From Capra hircus (lineage: Eukaryota > Chordata > Mammalia > Artiodactyla > Bovidae), in assembly GCF_001704415.2 (NCBI RefSeq), contig NC_030819.1:33102575-33166574 (forward strand): a stretch of 64,000 nucleotides of DNA, written 5' to 3'. The notes under the pieces were generated by a model, which worked only from the letters and a program-made list of their open reading frames with translations, was not told where the DNA came from and did no database searches. Positions 20,827-32,850 of the stretch are shown piece by piece. Every line of letters begins with the position of its first letter. The first letter of the stretch is position 1. The position numbers and the translations under genes are program-made.

Positions 20827-21461
20827 TAAATTGCTAAATAATATCAATTTGCTAAATTCCACCCCACTGCTGCACATCAGTGACTCTTGTCAAGGTGACC
20901 AGTGGTTCTCTCCTGCCAAATCCAGTTGTCCAGACAGTCCTCACCTCACAGGACCTGGTTGATAGGATTTGACACTGTTGATTATTTCCTCCATTTGAAA
21001 GTCTTTAGTAACTTAGTTTTCAGAAAATTACACAGTCCGGTTTTCCTTCTGCCTCAACTAATGGCCCTCTACAACCTCTCTTGCAGGCAATTTCTCCTCT
21101 TCTTCCCCCTTTTTTAGCCACATTAACTCCCTAATTTATTTTATCTGCTGTTTCAGTTTCAAATACCATCTGGATATCCCAGACACAAATTCTGCCATAA
21201 GCTTCAGATTTACATTTTGAATTGCCTAGACATCTTCCAATGAATCTCTAACAGGCAGCTCAGATTCCGTGTATCCAAAAAAAAAAACAACAAAATCCTT
21301 GCTTTCCCCTCAAATCATGATACTCTCTCAATCTTTCCACTTTTAGTAAATGGAGCCTTCACTAACCCAGTTGCTTCGGCTAAAACTGCAGGAGTCATCC
21401 TTAAATTCATTGACCTCTTACATAGTGTATCGAATCCAACAGTAATACTTTTGATGTAATC

Positions 21462-21705
21462 TTAAAAAAAACCGCTGAAACTGCTAAGAGAGGAGAATTT
21501 AAATGTTCTCACCCGAAACAAAACAAAATCCAGCAAATACATGAATTGATTAATGCATCAATAGTAATTAACTTTTTGAGGGGAATATTTTCACAGTGTA
21601 TACAAATATAAAATCAGCACATTGTACATTTTTAAATCTTGCAATTTCTTTAATCATATCTCAATGAAAAAATGTATAAAATAAAATAATAAATTTTATG
21701 GTAAA
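21462..21705 (+). mobile_element. L1M 3' UTR fragment in the L2
   Basis: 'ggagaatttaaatgttctca' and 'tttcacagtgtatacaaata' match the 3' UTR of older L1M families. The L2 is interrupted here. Confidence 0.62.
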
Positions 21706-21782
21706 AAGTCTAAAATCCAGACATTTCTTCACAATCTATTGCCATTTTCCTAATCCCAGATTCCATCATCTCTCACCTATAC

Positions 21783-22005
21783 ACTTCCCAGGTGGCACTA
21801 GGCATAATGAACCCACCTGCCAACAGAGGAGACATAAGAGATGCAGGTTTGAGCCCTGGACCAGAAAGATCGCCTGGAGAAGGGCATGGCAACCCACTCC
21901 AGTATTCTTGCCTGGAGAATCCCATGGACAGAAGAGCCTGGCGGTCTACACTCCATAGAGTCACAAAGATCAAACACGACTGGAGTGACTTAGCCTGCAT
22001 GCACA
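21783..22005 (+). mobile_element. Bov-tA SINE in the L2
   Basis: Complete head and Bov-A unit ending 'agcctgcatgcaca'. Perfect 11-base duplications, ctcacctatac, at 21772-21782 and 22006-22016. Confidence 0.95.
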
Positions 22006-22410
22006 CTCACCTATACCATTGCAGTAACCCCCCCAACCCCCAACCCTAGCTTCTTCTCTTACGCTTTGAAAATATATTCCTAACACACTCAGAATAAAAG
22101 CCAGCTTTTCATCTACAAGTTCTTACGTGACCTGGTTCTGCCAGTCTCTATGAACTCGTAGCCCATTCTTCCCTCACTCATTCTTTTCCACCCCCTTCTC
22201 TTGGTTCATCGAACACCCAAACTTACTTCTACCTCAAGCCTTTGCATTCACTGTTTCCTCTGCCTAGAATGCTCTTTCTCCAAACCTCCTCATTCATCCA
22301 TCCTCTCATTCCATTCACTTCTTTTAAAATGTTACCGTCTTAAAGAGGACTCCCTTACTACCCAACCAGAGATCTTCCTCCATCTTTGCCCTGAAGTGTA
22401 CACTGTATTT

Positions 22411-22668
22411 TGGAAAAGGCAATGGCACCCCACTCCAGTACTCTTGCCTGGAAAATCCCATGGACGGAGGAGCCTGGTAGGCGACAGTCCATGGGGTCGC
22501 TAAGAGTCAGACACAACTGAGCGACTTCACTTTCACTTTTCACTTTTATGCATTGGAGAAGGAAATGGCAACCCACTCCAGTGTTCTTGCCTGGAGAATC
22601 CCAGGGGTGGGGGAGCCTGTTGGGGTCACAGAGTCAGACAAGACTGAAACGATTTAGCAGCAGCAGCA
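22411..22668 (+). mobile_element. Bov-A2 SINE in the L2
   Basis: Two Bov-A units joined by 'cactttcacttttcactttt', tail agcagcagca. Perfect 13-base duplications, gtacactgtattt, at 22398-22410 and 22669-22681. Confidence 0.96.
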
Positions 22669-22807
22669 GTACACTGTATTTAGTTTCACTGGATGTCCTA
22701 ACATTTAACATATTGTGTTTATTATTTGCCACCCAAGTTACTAATTCCATATGAGGAAAGACTGTTGCATTTGTTCTAAGTGGTATTTATAGTGTATAGA
22801 ACAGTGT

Positions 22808-23012
22808 GCATGCATGCTCAGTCATAACTGACTCTTTGCAACACCATGGGTTATATAGCCCACCAAGCCCATGGGATTGTTCTGGCAAGAACACTGGAGT
22901 GGGTTGCCATTTCCTCCTCCAGGGGATCTTTCTGACCCAAGGATCGGACCCATATCTCCTGCATCGCCTGCACTGCACGCAGATTCTTTACCCCTGAGCC
23001 ACCAGGAAGCCG
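22808..23012 (-). mobile_element. Bov-tA SINE in the L2
   Basis: Starts with tgcatgcatgctcagtc and ends with the reversed head. A short deletion lies in the Bov-A unit near 22870. Confidence 0.9.
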
Positions 23013-23139
23013 CATATATCAGTACCTAACACATATTAGGCCCTCAAAAAATACTTGTCAAGTGAATAAATGAATCAATGAGTTAGTATTGGGGAATAAA
23101 GTGGAAGGAAATGGAGAAAAAAAATTGTGCAGAAGAGGC

Positions 23140-23310
23140 CTGGGTCAAGTGACATTGGGCCTCAAAGGCCACAGGAAGGAGTTTGGGTTCTGTTCTAAAT
23201 ACAGTAGAAAATCTACATTGTACCTTAATGAGAGATGAGGCATTATTTAAATAATGTTTTAAAAGATGACTGCTTTGTGGAGAATGACATGTATGATTTC
23301 ATGCAATTTT
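23140..23310 (-). mobile_element. L2 fragment, reverse orientation
   Basis: 'ggagtttgggttctgttcta' and 'gatgactgctttgtggagaa' match antisense L2. Short and diverged. Confidence 0.6.
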
Positions 23311-24517
23311 TGAAAATGTATGTACAAACCAGATTTTGGTAAACTGAATAATATTCTCAAGGCATCACAGTAATCCTTAGTCTCATAAGATAAAGAATCC
23401 ATGGCAACGGAACTACTGTTTATTTTATGGAAACAGATTTTCCTATGAAGGTGGAATAAGAGCAGAAACTACTTCAGATATGCCGTACATAGATGCAAAA
23501 CATCTTAATTTAAAAGAAAAACAATTATTTCAAAATATCTTAATTTTATCCTCTACAACCTTATGGACCTAGACCTTTTTTTTATAGTCTATTTGAACAA
23601 GGAGAAAATTTATTCGCACTGTTAGACTTCTTAAAGTTACTTTTACTTTAATCAGGCAAAAATAACATATGGATATAGAAGAAAAGGCATAATGTGAAGA
23701 AAATGAAGACAAGGAATTATAAGGCGTGGAAAAATTTATCTTCACAAGTTAGACACATTTAAGCTTATTTTATCTCATCAGAACAATATAGCTTCCCCCA
23801 AACAAGAAAGGAGGCTTGCAACTGATTAATAAACTCAAAACAAACTTTGAACTACACAGAGGAAATATTAAACATTATACATCTTTGCTTTGTGCTGGGG
23901 CAATGGGAAGCCATATTTTTTGATATTCCAGTCTCAAAAGTGGTTTAAACAGAAAGTATGTTTCATGCCTGTTCATGAGAACTTTTTCTTATCAACAACA
24001 TTCATGAAATAAACAGCCATTACTCTAAAGGCAATTCCCAGGATTGGGAAACCGAGGCAAAAAATGTGCCTGAACAGCATGGGAAATGCAGCCAATTAAT
24101 AATAAAAAGAGGCCTCGAACTAAGGGTCCTAGTCTACCCTTGCACAATTCACATTTCCTTTTAAAATGTTTACATGTAGAAGATGGATTCAATTAAGATA
24201 ATGGAAGAAACCAATTCTAATCTCATGAGTCGTGCACATAGAAATATGAAACAGATGAGAAGTTCGTTTGCAACCAGTTTTATTTCAGGAGAAGGGAAGG
24301 GGGACACCCCTCCCACAAAAAGGATGGGTGAGTTTGAGGCAGACTTCTTCATTAAGAACTAACAAATCCAAACCAAAGACACATCCTTCTGTGAAAAAAC
24401 AATTGGGCAAATGTGGGTCACATGTGAGTTAACCATGCAAAATTGGAAGGCTTGCACATCATGTTGACAATGCATCTGCATAGACACAAAGTGTAGCAGA
24501 GAATGAGAATGAAGGTT
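23311..24517. other. Unique intergenic DNA
   Basis: AT-rich, without a recognisable element or meaningful frame over about 1.2 kb. Confidence 0.45.
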
Positions 24518-24685
24518 TTTAAAATTTATTTATTTGTAATTGGAGGATAATTGCTTCACAATATTGTGTTGCTTCAGCCACACATTAACATGAATCATCC
24601 ATAGGCATATGTATGTCCCCTCCCTCCTGAATCTCCCTCCCACTCCAACCCTATCCAACCCTCTAGATTGTCACAGAGCACCAGG
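24518..24685 (-). mobile_element. Ruminant L1 3' end, reverse orientation
   Basis: 'taattggaggataattgctt' and 'cacaatattgtgttgcttca' are the antisense of the L1-BT-like 3' terminus; it is heavily 5'-truncated. Confidence 0.85.
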
Positions 24686-24755
24686 TTAAAGAAAAAAGAA
24701 AATGGAAAATGAAAATCTGATTCTTTTTGGAATTTTATCTCCTCTTCTTAACTGA

Positions 24756-24955
24756 GGGCTTTCCAGGTGACTCAATGGTAAATAATCGACCTGTCAATGC
24801 AGGAGACATAGGTTTGATCCCTGGATTGGGAAGATCCCCTGGAGAAGGAAGTGGCAGACCATTCCATTCTTCTTGCCTGGAAAAACCCATGGACAGAGGA
24901 GCCTGGCCAGGTACAGTCCATGGAGTCACAAAAGAGTCAGACATGACTGAGCTCG
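24756..24955 (+). mobile_element. Bov-tA SINE
   Basis: Head 'gggctttccaggtgactcaa', then Bov-A unit to 'agacatgactgagctcg'. Perfect 10-base duplications, tcttaactga, at 24746-24755 and 24956-24965. Confidence 0.94.
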
Positions 24956-24965
24956 TCTTAACTGA

Positions 24966-25310
24966 ATACCAGTCCCAAAGTGCAATGTTCTTGTATTGAT
25001 GGTAAGCTCCTTGAAGGCAAGAGATATGTCTTACTACTCTTTTTAATCTCCAATATCCACAACTCAATGAGTGTTGTGATGTGTTTGTGCTTAGTTGCTC
25101 AGTTGGGTTCAACTCTTTGCAACCCCATGGACTGTAGCCCACCAGGCTCCCCTGTCCACAGGATTTCCCAGGCAAGAATACTAGAGTGGATAGCCTATCC
25201 CTTCTCCATGGGATCCTCCCAACCAGGGATAGAACTGGGGTCTCTTGCATTACAGGCAGGTTCTTTACCAGTTGAGCTTCCAGGGAATGAATGTTAAATA
25301 ATAATAATTG
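24966..25310 (+). mobile_element. L2 3' end, split by a SINE
   Basis: 'ggtaagctccttgaaggcaa' and 'caactcaatgagtgttgtga' match the L2 3' end; the last bases continue after the SINE at 25083-25287 ('gaatgttaaataa'). Confidence 0.62.
25083..25287 (-). mobile_element. Bov-tA SINE in the L2
   Basis: Reverse-orientation Bov-A unit and head ('accagttgagcttccaggga'). It lies inside the L2 3' end. Confidence 0.9.
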
Positions 25311-25482
25311 AAGAGAAGAAGCAGAGGAGGCAGAAGAAAAAGAAAGTGGAGGAAAATAAATGTGTTATTATCAGAAGGCTTTGAGCTTGCAATAAGAAGT
25401 ATTAACAAAGAAGCCAAAACCAGGGCTTGCAGAATAGGGGACTATCTTCCTTTAAGTATTTAACTTTAATTGCTGTGTCAAA

Positions 25483-25702
25483 GGTGATGCTAAAGGTAAA
25501 GAATGCTTCTGGCAATGCAGGAGACATAAGAGGTGCAGGTTCGATTCCTGCATCGGGAATATCCCCTGGAGAAGGAAACGGCAATCAACTCCCATATTCT
25601 TGCCTGGAGAATCCCATGGACAGAGGAGCATGGGGTGCTATAGTCCATAGGGTCACAAAAGGTCATATACCAGTGAAGGGACTTCGCACACTTGCATGCA
25701 CA
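25483..25702 (+). mobile_element. Bov-tA SINE
   Basis: Diverged head with an intact B-box (ggttcgattcc) and Bov-A unit. Flanked by ctgtgtcaaa (25473-25482) and ctgtgttaaa (25703-25712). Confidence 0.9.
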
Positions 25703-25712
25703 CTGTGTTAAA

Positions 25713-27180
25713 ACCACTCTTCTAGCATTAGTAGAGAGCACTGTCTAAATCCAAGTACACATTCCAAATGCAGCTTTACAAATTGGCTCAGGATCATAAT
25801 TCCTTCTGGATCTCAACAAAATTGAGATTGTGGTGGGGGATGGGAAAATGACCTCCCCGCACCCCTCATTCCACAGGCAAAACTTCCCAGGGTCTCTTCC
25901 AATGCCCTGGCTTCTTCTTTTGCTGGCTTCCCTCTCCACCAGCTCTACAAGGTGGACAGAGGGGAGCTATCATCACCTCTGGAAGCTTGCCACTCACTTA
26001 TGTTTCACATACTAAAAATGACCAGAAGGAACCTTTGATCCCTATAAGAAAAGGACAACCCCTTTTACTGAACCTATTAATGGACACAGCTGAACTCGCA
26101 GAGCTGCTGTTTTCAAGCAGGATTTGACACTGTAAGCTTCCAGAAGGTAGAATTCTCCCGGTTTCTGCTTGTAAAGTACACATCAGTGTCTCTTCCACAG
26201 TGTGTCTTGATACTTCTGATGGTAATGATCACTCTGAGTGATTTGGTTAAGCTAGATAATAATTCTATCCAAGGAAGCATTACTTGTGTCTGGAGAGACT
26301 GTACTGATCAAAAGATTCTAAAAGTAGGAATCTGGTTCAGCAGGTGAGCCTGGCAAATACTGCAAGTCCAGGCGGGCATGGTTCAAAATATTCAGCCAGT
26401 TAATATAGGAGGAAGAAGGGTAGAGCCACACAAGACACCAGAAATGAGTCCTGTGAAAATAAAGGGAGGCAATGATCTGGGCTGACAGGCTCAAGCAGGG
26501 ATTTTCAGCTAAAGGGATCGGATTAAACAAATGCGCTTATCTCTAGCTCCCTCTCAGCCCTAAAATTTGGAATGAAGGATAAAAATGATGCTAATTAATA
26601 AAAACAAAAAGCATTATAGATGGGATGATAGGAAACAATATATGTCAATATCATTTTGGAAGTTGGAAATTCCAAGAACTAATTATAATTGATTTAATGG
26701 AGCCAAAAACTGAAGTCAGTTCTCAAAAGAATGTGAGAGGGGGCTGATACAACAGAATTCATTCAAATCTTTGTAAGAAACAGACTTCCAAGTCCACTTC
26801 CTGGCTTTCACAGCTGGGTGACCAACACAGACATGAGGCATGAGATTTATTCTCTCTAAAACTGGACCAGAAAGGCTCTGCCAGAAGAGGGGCTGAGAGA
26901 GGTCAAGGGTGAAACATCTCACTTAAAACAGGGGATTGTATTACGTTTTGCATATTGAATAATGTCTTGCTGTGTGAGTGAACAAACATTCCCAGGTCTG
27001 GAACTGCAACCAGAAGGTTGGAGCTTGGGAGAATAATTTATGAGGATCAGTAGGTATAAATTATCATATGGGCAGAGGGCTCTGTCTCCCTGGAGATCTT
27101 ATAATGAAGGCACCTCATTTTTCTTAGTCAATAATAAAATGAGAAAAAACAAAATGCGATAACCAAAACTCTTTGGCAAG
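25713..27180. other. Unique intergenic DNA
   Basis: About 1.5 kb with no recognised repeat. Short frames such as minus 26318-26530 show no domain. A purine-rich patch lies just to the left at 25310-25350. Confidence 0.45.
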
Positions 27181-27440
27181 CAACTGTTTTCATAAATACT
27201 TTACCTTGGAGAATTTCAAACATATACATAAGTAGAGGGAATGGTGAAACAAACCCATTACCCACATTCAACAATTATGAACCTCAGCAATTGTCAATTT
27301 ATTTTCTATTGTATTTCTTATTTACTCCCTTCCTTCCCTGGCACTTCCTTCTTTCCCTTATTATTTTGAAGCAAGTCGCACACATCATGTCATTTCATCC
27401 ACAAAGAGTTCAGTATTTCTATCTGAAAAAATACCTATTA
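27181..27440. mobile_element. Possible old L1M 3' region fragment
   Basis: 'ttattttgaagcaagtcgca' with 'catcatgtcatttcatccac' is a block I associate with old L1M 3' sequence. Orientation and subfamily not determined. Confidence 0.45.
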
Positions 27441-27550
27441 TAAAACTTCATAGATTTAGAACTAGAATATAGGTATGAACATTGATCAAAGATCATTTTG
27501 ATTGGTTGAGTTTTCTATATTCAGTTCTTTTAAATTAAAATATAAGAAGA

Positions 27551-27825
27551 CTAGACTTACCTGCTGGTCTGTTGGTTAAGCATCCGCCTGCCGATGTAAG
27601 GGACATGGGTTCAATCCCTAGTCCGGGAGGATCCCAGGGTAACCAAGCCGCTGCACCGCAGATACTGAGCCTGTTCTCTAGAGCCTGGGAGCCAGAACAA
27701 GAGAAGCCACAGCAATGAGAAGCCAGCACACCTCAAGGAAGAGTAGCCTGTGCTCACCACAACTAGAGCAGGCCTGCAGGCAGCAAGGAAGACCCAGTGC
27801 AGCCAAAAATAAACAAATCTTCAAA
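27551..27825 (+). mobile_element. CHR-type SINE
   Basis: tRNA-Glu-derived head with B-box-like ggttcaatccc near 27608 and the CHR body 'caagagaagccacagcaatg', ending in an A-rich tail. Confidence 0.87.
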
Positions 27826-29189
27826 AGGAAAAGGTAGATCACAGAGTCAGGACATAATGGCATAAAAGCCAGTTATCGACATCATCAAAATGCCCTTAAT
27901 TAGCCAGTGCAATATTTAAGTGACTTCCTAAAAGTGAGGCACTGCTTGGAAGTAAAGTGTAAATGAGGACCCAGAATGATATGGAATCAATGAGCTTCAA
28001 AGAAGTAGGCATTTATGACTGTGTGGATGGTAGGGTTTTATAAGATCTGCTACTTTCTACGGTGACTTGGGGTTGTGTAAGAGCAGCTAAGACAGGAACA
28101 TTTTTCCTTGAATGATTCGAGCTGGAATTGGCTGAAAGAAAAATGCATTCAAGATTTAGAAGGTGAAAGGGCAGCAGCAGCCATGTTTACGCTGGGAAGA
28201 CTGGTCATGAGTCAAGCGCTATTGTGCCTCCCATCATGCACATTGTCACAGATAGGCTGGCTCACCTTGGCAGTGTAGGGCAACATCCAGGCCTCAGTTC
28301 TTTCAGCTCCTTTCAGATCTTACCCTTCAGCTCCCACACAGTAAAGAGCAAAGAGCATCAGTTCTTTTGCAGTCACCCATACCATCAAAGTAGAAAGCAT
28401 GGAAGCAATCAAGGAAGACCACCATGAGTTCCAGCAAGAGACCGACACAAGTACCCGCTAACCTTCACTGGGTTTCACTTTGTCCTTCATCTTCCACACT
28501 TCATGCCCTTCTTCCCTCCGGCTTCTCCCACCTGACCTAGGCCCAGTACTAACCATGAAGGCAGCGTTTTTACATAATGACTTAACAAGCTCCCATAATT
28601 ACACAAAGTCAAATCTCTATAATATATCTTTTTTTTAACCACTTCTGCTTTTCTGATCAAATTCTTGCTGATACACCTGCATGAAATCGATTAAAAAATG
28701 TATGGTCTAAAGACATTTGAGGAATTGCTATTGGCTTCCATTTTGCATCTGGGCTCTTTTAAGATAGCACATCTCTCAAAATCAATAAGACATAATGTCT
28801 CTGAAATGCACGTGTAATCTTAATTGGCACAATATGTTAAACTTCCCACAGCCTGCTCAACTTCCATTATTTAATTTGATAAATTTATGAGAATATGTGA
28901 GCATTTAGCAGACGGGGTTTGGGGGCCTTCTTGTTAATAATTGTGGGTAGGCTTAATGGGGTGGAAGTCAAAGGAGCTACTGTTAACACTTTAGAAATAG
29001 AGATGTTCAGTTGAGTTTCCTATTTGTCTACAGGGATGAGGTAAACCTTGACTTCAAAGTCAGTTTAGGGGTTTCTAGAAGGTATTTGTGAAATATGGGG
29101 CCTGGTTGAGAGGATGCACATGAGAATTTCATGGAAATGAAACACTGGAAGAAGATAAATGATGCAAGAAGCAGAGAAAGCTACCCTGT
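27826..29189. other. Mostly unique intergenic DNA
   Basis: No repeat called with confidence. 27840-27920 may continue the L1M-like fragment left of the CHR SINE. Short frames (28224-28427) have no domain. Confidence 0.4.
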
Positions 29190-29760
29190 TGCTTCATTTG
29201 TCCCTTTAATCCTTTGCCCAAAAATATTTACTAAGAACAGACTACTATTCTCTGAATATAAGCTGGACAACTGGACAAATGACATTCTGCCTACATGAAA
29301 TTTCTTGAATGTGGACTTAAATGAATAAATGGATGAATGATAAAAAAAAAAGCAAGCAAAGAAAGTGACATAAACAATACAACATAAATCCATACAGTGA
29401 TAAGTGCTATGAAGACGGTAAAATAGGGTAACTGGGGAAGAAAGTAAGAGGGAGGAAGAGTATCTATCTTGTTAGGGTAGTCAGGGAAGACTTCTCTGAG
29501 GAGGTGACATTCGTGCTAAGACAAGGTGATAATATTGAGGTGATCACACAAAGATCTTGGGGAAGAGCATTCCTGGCAGGGAAACTAGTAATCACAAAGG
29601 CTCTAAGGTTGAAATGAGCAGAGAAGTTGGACATGGCTTAAGCATGAGGAGGGTGAAGATTTGCAGGGCTTTGTGAGTCTTACTCATTTCTGTGGGAAAC
29701 CATGAGAAATTTGAATCAGGGACGAAATCTAATCTGATTTATATGCTGAAGAATCTGTCT
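29190..29760 (-). mobile_element. L2 LINE 3' part, reverse orientation
   Basis: 'tagtcagggaagacttctct' with 'gaggaggtgacattcgtgct', then 'agcattcctggcagggaaac' and 'cagggctttgtgagtcttac', follow antisense L2 over more than 500 bases. Confidence 0.78.
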
Positions 29761-29881
29761 GCCTAGAGGGATGAGAGTAAAGGACCAGATCCCAAAGGAT
29801 CATTAGTTTTATCTTAAGGTTACCCAAATAAAAGCAAGGTAACAATCTGTGAGCATCCGTAACAACTAGGTAGTGAATGGC

Positions 29882-29946
29882 TGGTGTGCTGCGGTCCATG
29901 GGGTTGCTAAGAGTCGAACACGACTTGGTAACTGAACAACAGCAGC
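29882..29946 (+). mobile_element. BovB tail, very short insertion
   Basis: Only the last ~65 bases of BovB ('ggtccatggggttgctaaga' to gaacaacagcagc). Flanked by agtgaatggc (29872-29881) and agtgagtggc (29947-29956). Confidence 0.85.
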
Positions 29947-29956
29947 AGTGAGTGGC

Positions 29957-30622
29957 AGCTGGGTCATCCCACCACCAAGTAATATCATATAGCAATTCGG
30001 TATTAATACTAAGTTTTGCTTAACTGACTCAGGAGGTTAAGTGGACATTCTCCAGTTCTGAGACTGGGGACCCTGATGAGAGCCTCTGAGGCCTCGAGTG
30101 GTACTGCAACCACAATCTCCACTGAGGATAGGAGTCATGGCTAGAGGGAATTATTCATCTCTGATCACTGTCAAGTTAGAGGGTTCAGACCTCACGCCAA
30201 CTCTTCTGACCTGAAAGGGGTTGAAAAGGCTGTTAGGAATTCAACATGAAGAACTAGGCTTACAGGCAAGATGCTTAATCACTTGAGAAACATCTCAGTT
30301 GTGACTTATTTATCTCCTAAGTGACTTTGTTCTGTTGCCCTGTTTATTTCAAATATTTGAAGCTCGAATTTTACTGCTCAGGAAGACTGAAGACAAAACC
30401 CTTATGTTCTTATTTGCAAAGCATGCTCGGGCCTCCAAATGGGCTGTCAGAGGAGGGCAACAAGCATGGGTGTGCATGGAATGTGCCAGAGAGGCTAACC
30501 TAGTTCTGAGGCTAAGAACAGCCAGCAGCCCAAAGCATGGTGTCTAAGTTCAAGCAGAGATGCGGTTGTGATCCAGGCTCTTTAACTGAGAAGAGGTCTG
30601 AACCTGTGACTTATTAATAAAT
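29957..30622. other. Unique intergenic DNA
   Basis: Nothing recognised. Two overlapping short frames at 30321-30547 share no family signature. Confidence 0.45.
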
Positions 30623-30637
30623 AAGGCATAGGTTCAG

Positions 30638-30857
30638 GGCTTCCCAGGTGGTACTAGTGGTAAAGAACCCTCCTGCCAATGCAGGAGATGTAAGAGATAT
30701 GGGTTCAATCCCTGGATCAGGAAGATCCCTTGGAGGAGGGCATGGCAACCCACTCCAGTATTCTTGCCTGGAAAATCCCATGGACAGAGGAGGCTGGCAG
30801 GCTTCAGTCCATGGGTCACAAGAGTTGGACATGACTGAAGCAACTTAGCCTGTGCAC
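30638..30857 (+). mobile_element. Bov-tA SINE
   Basis: Full copy with tail 'agcctgtgcac'. Flanking 15-base repeats aaggcataggttcag (30623-30637) and aaggcattgattcag (30858-30872), two mismatches. Confidence 0.94.
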
Positions 30858-30967
30858 AAGGCATTGATTCAGATCCTGTTGTGGAGACATGAGAATCCTG
30901 AAAAGTTTTGAGTGAGGAGGGAAGAAAACCATTTTTGTAGGTATAAGGGCAGGTAGGGGTTAAAATG

Positions 30968-31224
30968 GCACCCCACTCTAGTACTCTTACCTGGAGAATC
31001 CCATGGATGGAGGAGTAGGCTGTAGTCCATGGGGTTGCTAAGAGTCAAACACGACTGAACGACTTCACTTTCACTTTTCACTTTCATGCATTGGAGAAGG
31101 AAATGGCAACCCACTCCAGTGTTCTTGCCTAGAGAATCCCAGGGATGGGGGAGCCTGGTGGACTTCCGTCTATGGGATCGCACAGAGTCAGACACGACTG
31201 AAGCAACTTCGCAGAAGCAGCAGC
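30968..31224 (+). mobile_element. Bov-A2 SINE
   Basis: Two Bov-A units with the 'cactttcacttttcactttc' linker and tail agaagcagcagc. Perfect 13-base duplications, aggggttaaaatg, at 30955-30967 and 31225-31237. Confidence 0.96.
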
Positions 31225-31239
31225 AGGGGTTAAAATGTA

Positions 31240-31294
31240 GTTGCAACCCTAACTCAGTAGCTTGTGGCTGGGTTGCAACCCTAACTCAGTAGCT
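31240..31294 (+). repeat. 23-base direct duplication
   Basis: A 23-base unit beginning gttgcaaccctaactcag occurs at 31240-31262 and again at 31272-31294 with no mismatch, spaced by tgtggctgg. It starts two bases after the target duplication of the Bov-A2. Confidence 0.9.
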
Positions 31295-31733
31295 CATCCC
31301 AATGAGACCATAAACAGGAAAACTGAGCCCCAGGCAGAACAAATCCTAGAATTACTCCAGAAACAACCTGCTTGCTGAGGCCAAGCTGATCTGTACACTG
31401 ACCAAGCACCAAGCAAGACTGAGCTTCCAGCTATAATTCTGTAGCTCCTGCAGCTGAGGAAGATGAGTGGAGGTGTGCTGGGGAGCCAGGTTGCAGGCAG
31501 GTAGATTAATCCTGGCTTTCATAGAAAGTATCCTTTGTTGTTCCTTGTTGTACATTTCTCTTTACTTTTTCTGTGCTAACACTTTTGCCTGCTCATCATA
31601 ACCTGCTTTGCACAGAATAGGTTTATAAGATGCTAGGATTTTAGGTAATGAGATATCAAGTACTAATTAAAAAGTTGACTTCTGATTGTTGAGATGAGGC
31701 ATTAGGTTTTAGCCACTTCTGTTAGGCTCTACT
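31295..31733. other. Unique intergenic DNA
   Basis: No feature recognised. Confidence 0.45.
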
Positions 31734-31955
31734 GTGCTTCCAGGTGGCACTAGTGGTAAAGAACCCGCCTGGCAATGCAGGAGATATAAGAGACGCGGGT
31801 TCGATCCCTGGATTGGGAAAATTCCCTGGAGGAGGGCATGGCAACCCACTCCAGTATTCGTGCTGGGAGAATTCCATGGACAGAAGAGCCTGGTGGGCTA
31901 CAGCACATGGGGTCACAAAGAGTCAGACAGGACTAAGTTACACACACACCCATTA
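31734..31955 (+). mobile_element. Bov-tA SINE
   Basis: Full copy: head 'aagaacccgcctggcaatgc', B-box ggttcgatccc, Bov-A unit, and a short aca-rich tail. Confidence 0.93.
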
Positions 31956-32043
31956 CACTCCACTAATCTTCTAGGAAGGACAGTGATGGAAAATCAATTT
32001 ATGTTTTGGGCAAAGCTTTTGCTTCAACCCTTATACTGTCTAC

Positions 32044-32268
32044 TTCGACTGCACAAATCTGGGGGTGGCTAACATTTTCTGTAAAAGGCCACCTGGGAAA
32101 CATTCTAGGCTTTGCAGGCCGTGTGGTCTGTTTCGCAACTACTTGACGCAGCTACAGACAATATGTAAACAAATGAACATGACTGTGATCCATTAAAACT
32201 TTATTTACAAAATCAGGTAGTGGGTTGGATTTGGTCCACGAGCTGTAATTTCTAACCCCTGGTCTATA
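32044..32268. mobile_element. hAT (Charlie-group) DNA transposon remnant
   Basis: 'ttttctgtaaaaggccacct', 'cattaaaactttatttacaa' and 'tttggtccacgagctgtaat' match a common mammalian non-autonomous hAT. I do not name the subfamily. A related remnant is at 49138. Confidence 0.65.
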
Positions 32269-32639
32269 TCATCACTCGCCAAACATTTCTGATCACACAT
32301 CATATGTATATATATAAGCAGACACAGGCATACATGCACACATACTTATATGTGTAAAAATAATGTACATAATATAGTATTTATATTATAACATGCACAG
32401 AGAGTAGTCATTTTAAAAACCCAAGATGAAAATGTAAATGAAAGTTCTAATATTTTCTTCCCATCCTTTCAGCTGATCAGCCTGTGTTACTGGGGGACAC
32501 ACACTCAGTTGTCACCTCTGTAAACACAATGTAAGCATATGAGTGAGTGAATGTGTGTGTTGTATTTGTGCACACAGATGCCTTCATTTGCATTACGATC
32601 CACTCCATGGTCCAAATAGTGAGTAATAAATAGAATAAA
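32269..32639. other. AT-rich DNA with simple ta/tg runs
   Basis: Low-complexity tatata and gtgtgt patches (32300-32400, 32540-32560), otherwise unique. Confidence 0.5.
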
Positions 32640-32850
32640 TATGGCTTTGAAGTCAAGTACAAACCTAGACTTAAATTCCACCTCTCCCATTTGCTACATG
32701 ACCTTGGAGAAGTAAATTTCTCTAAGCTTAGTTTTCTCTTCTGAAAAGATTAACCTAAAAAATATATAATTACGTTTGACACGTGGATTAAAATTTATTT
32801 TCAAGTGTTCAGTGAAGTGCCCAGAACACAGTAAGAACTCAAATCTGTGT
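32640..32850 (+). mobile_element. MIR SINE
   Basis: 'atttgctacatgaccttgga' is the MIR core region and 'gaagtgcccagaacacagta' its 3' part, in correct order. Confidence 0.75.

Larger units (their letters stand above)
20836..23085 (+). mobile_element. Long L2 LINE copy, interrupted
   Basis: Blocks appear in L2 order: 'ggatttgacactgttgatta' (reverse transcriptase region, about 20967), 'aggagtcatccttaaattca', 'tcagaataaaagccagcttt', 'cctttgcattcactgtttcc' and the 3' end 'attaggccctcaaaaaatac' near 23035. Insertions at 21462-21705, 21783-22005, 22411-22668 and 22808-23012 break it. The first ~100 bases may be unique. No coding capacity remains. Confidence 0.78.

Noticed and set aside
24735..25250. 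171-residue minus-strand open frame
   Set aside because: It is a chain of antisense and sense frames through two Bov-tA SINEs and an L2 piece; no protein family.
27595..27620. tRNA gene suggested by a B-box
   Set aside because: The B-box belongs to the tRNA-derived head of a CHR SINE; no cloverleaf with a mature 3' end. The same holds for all Bov-tA heads.
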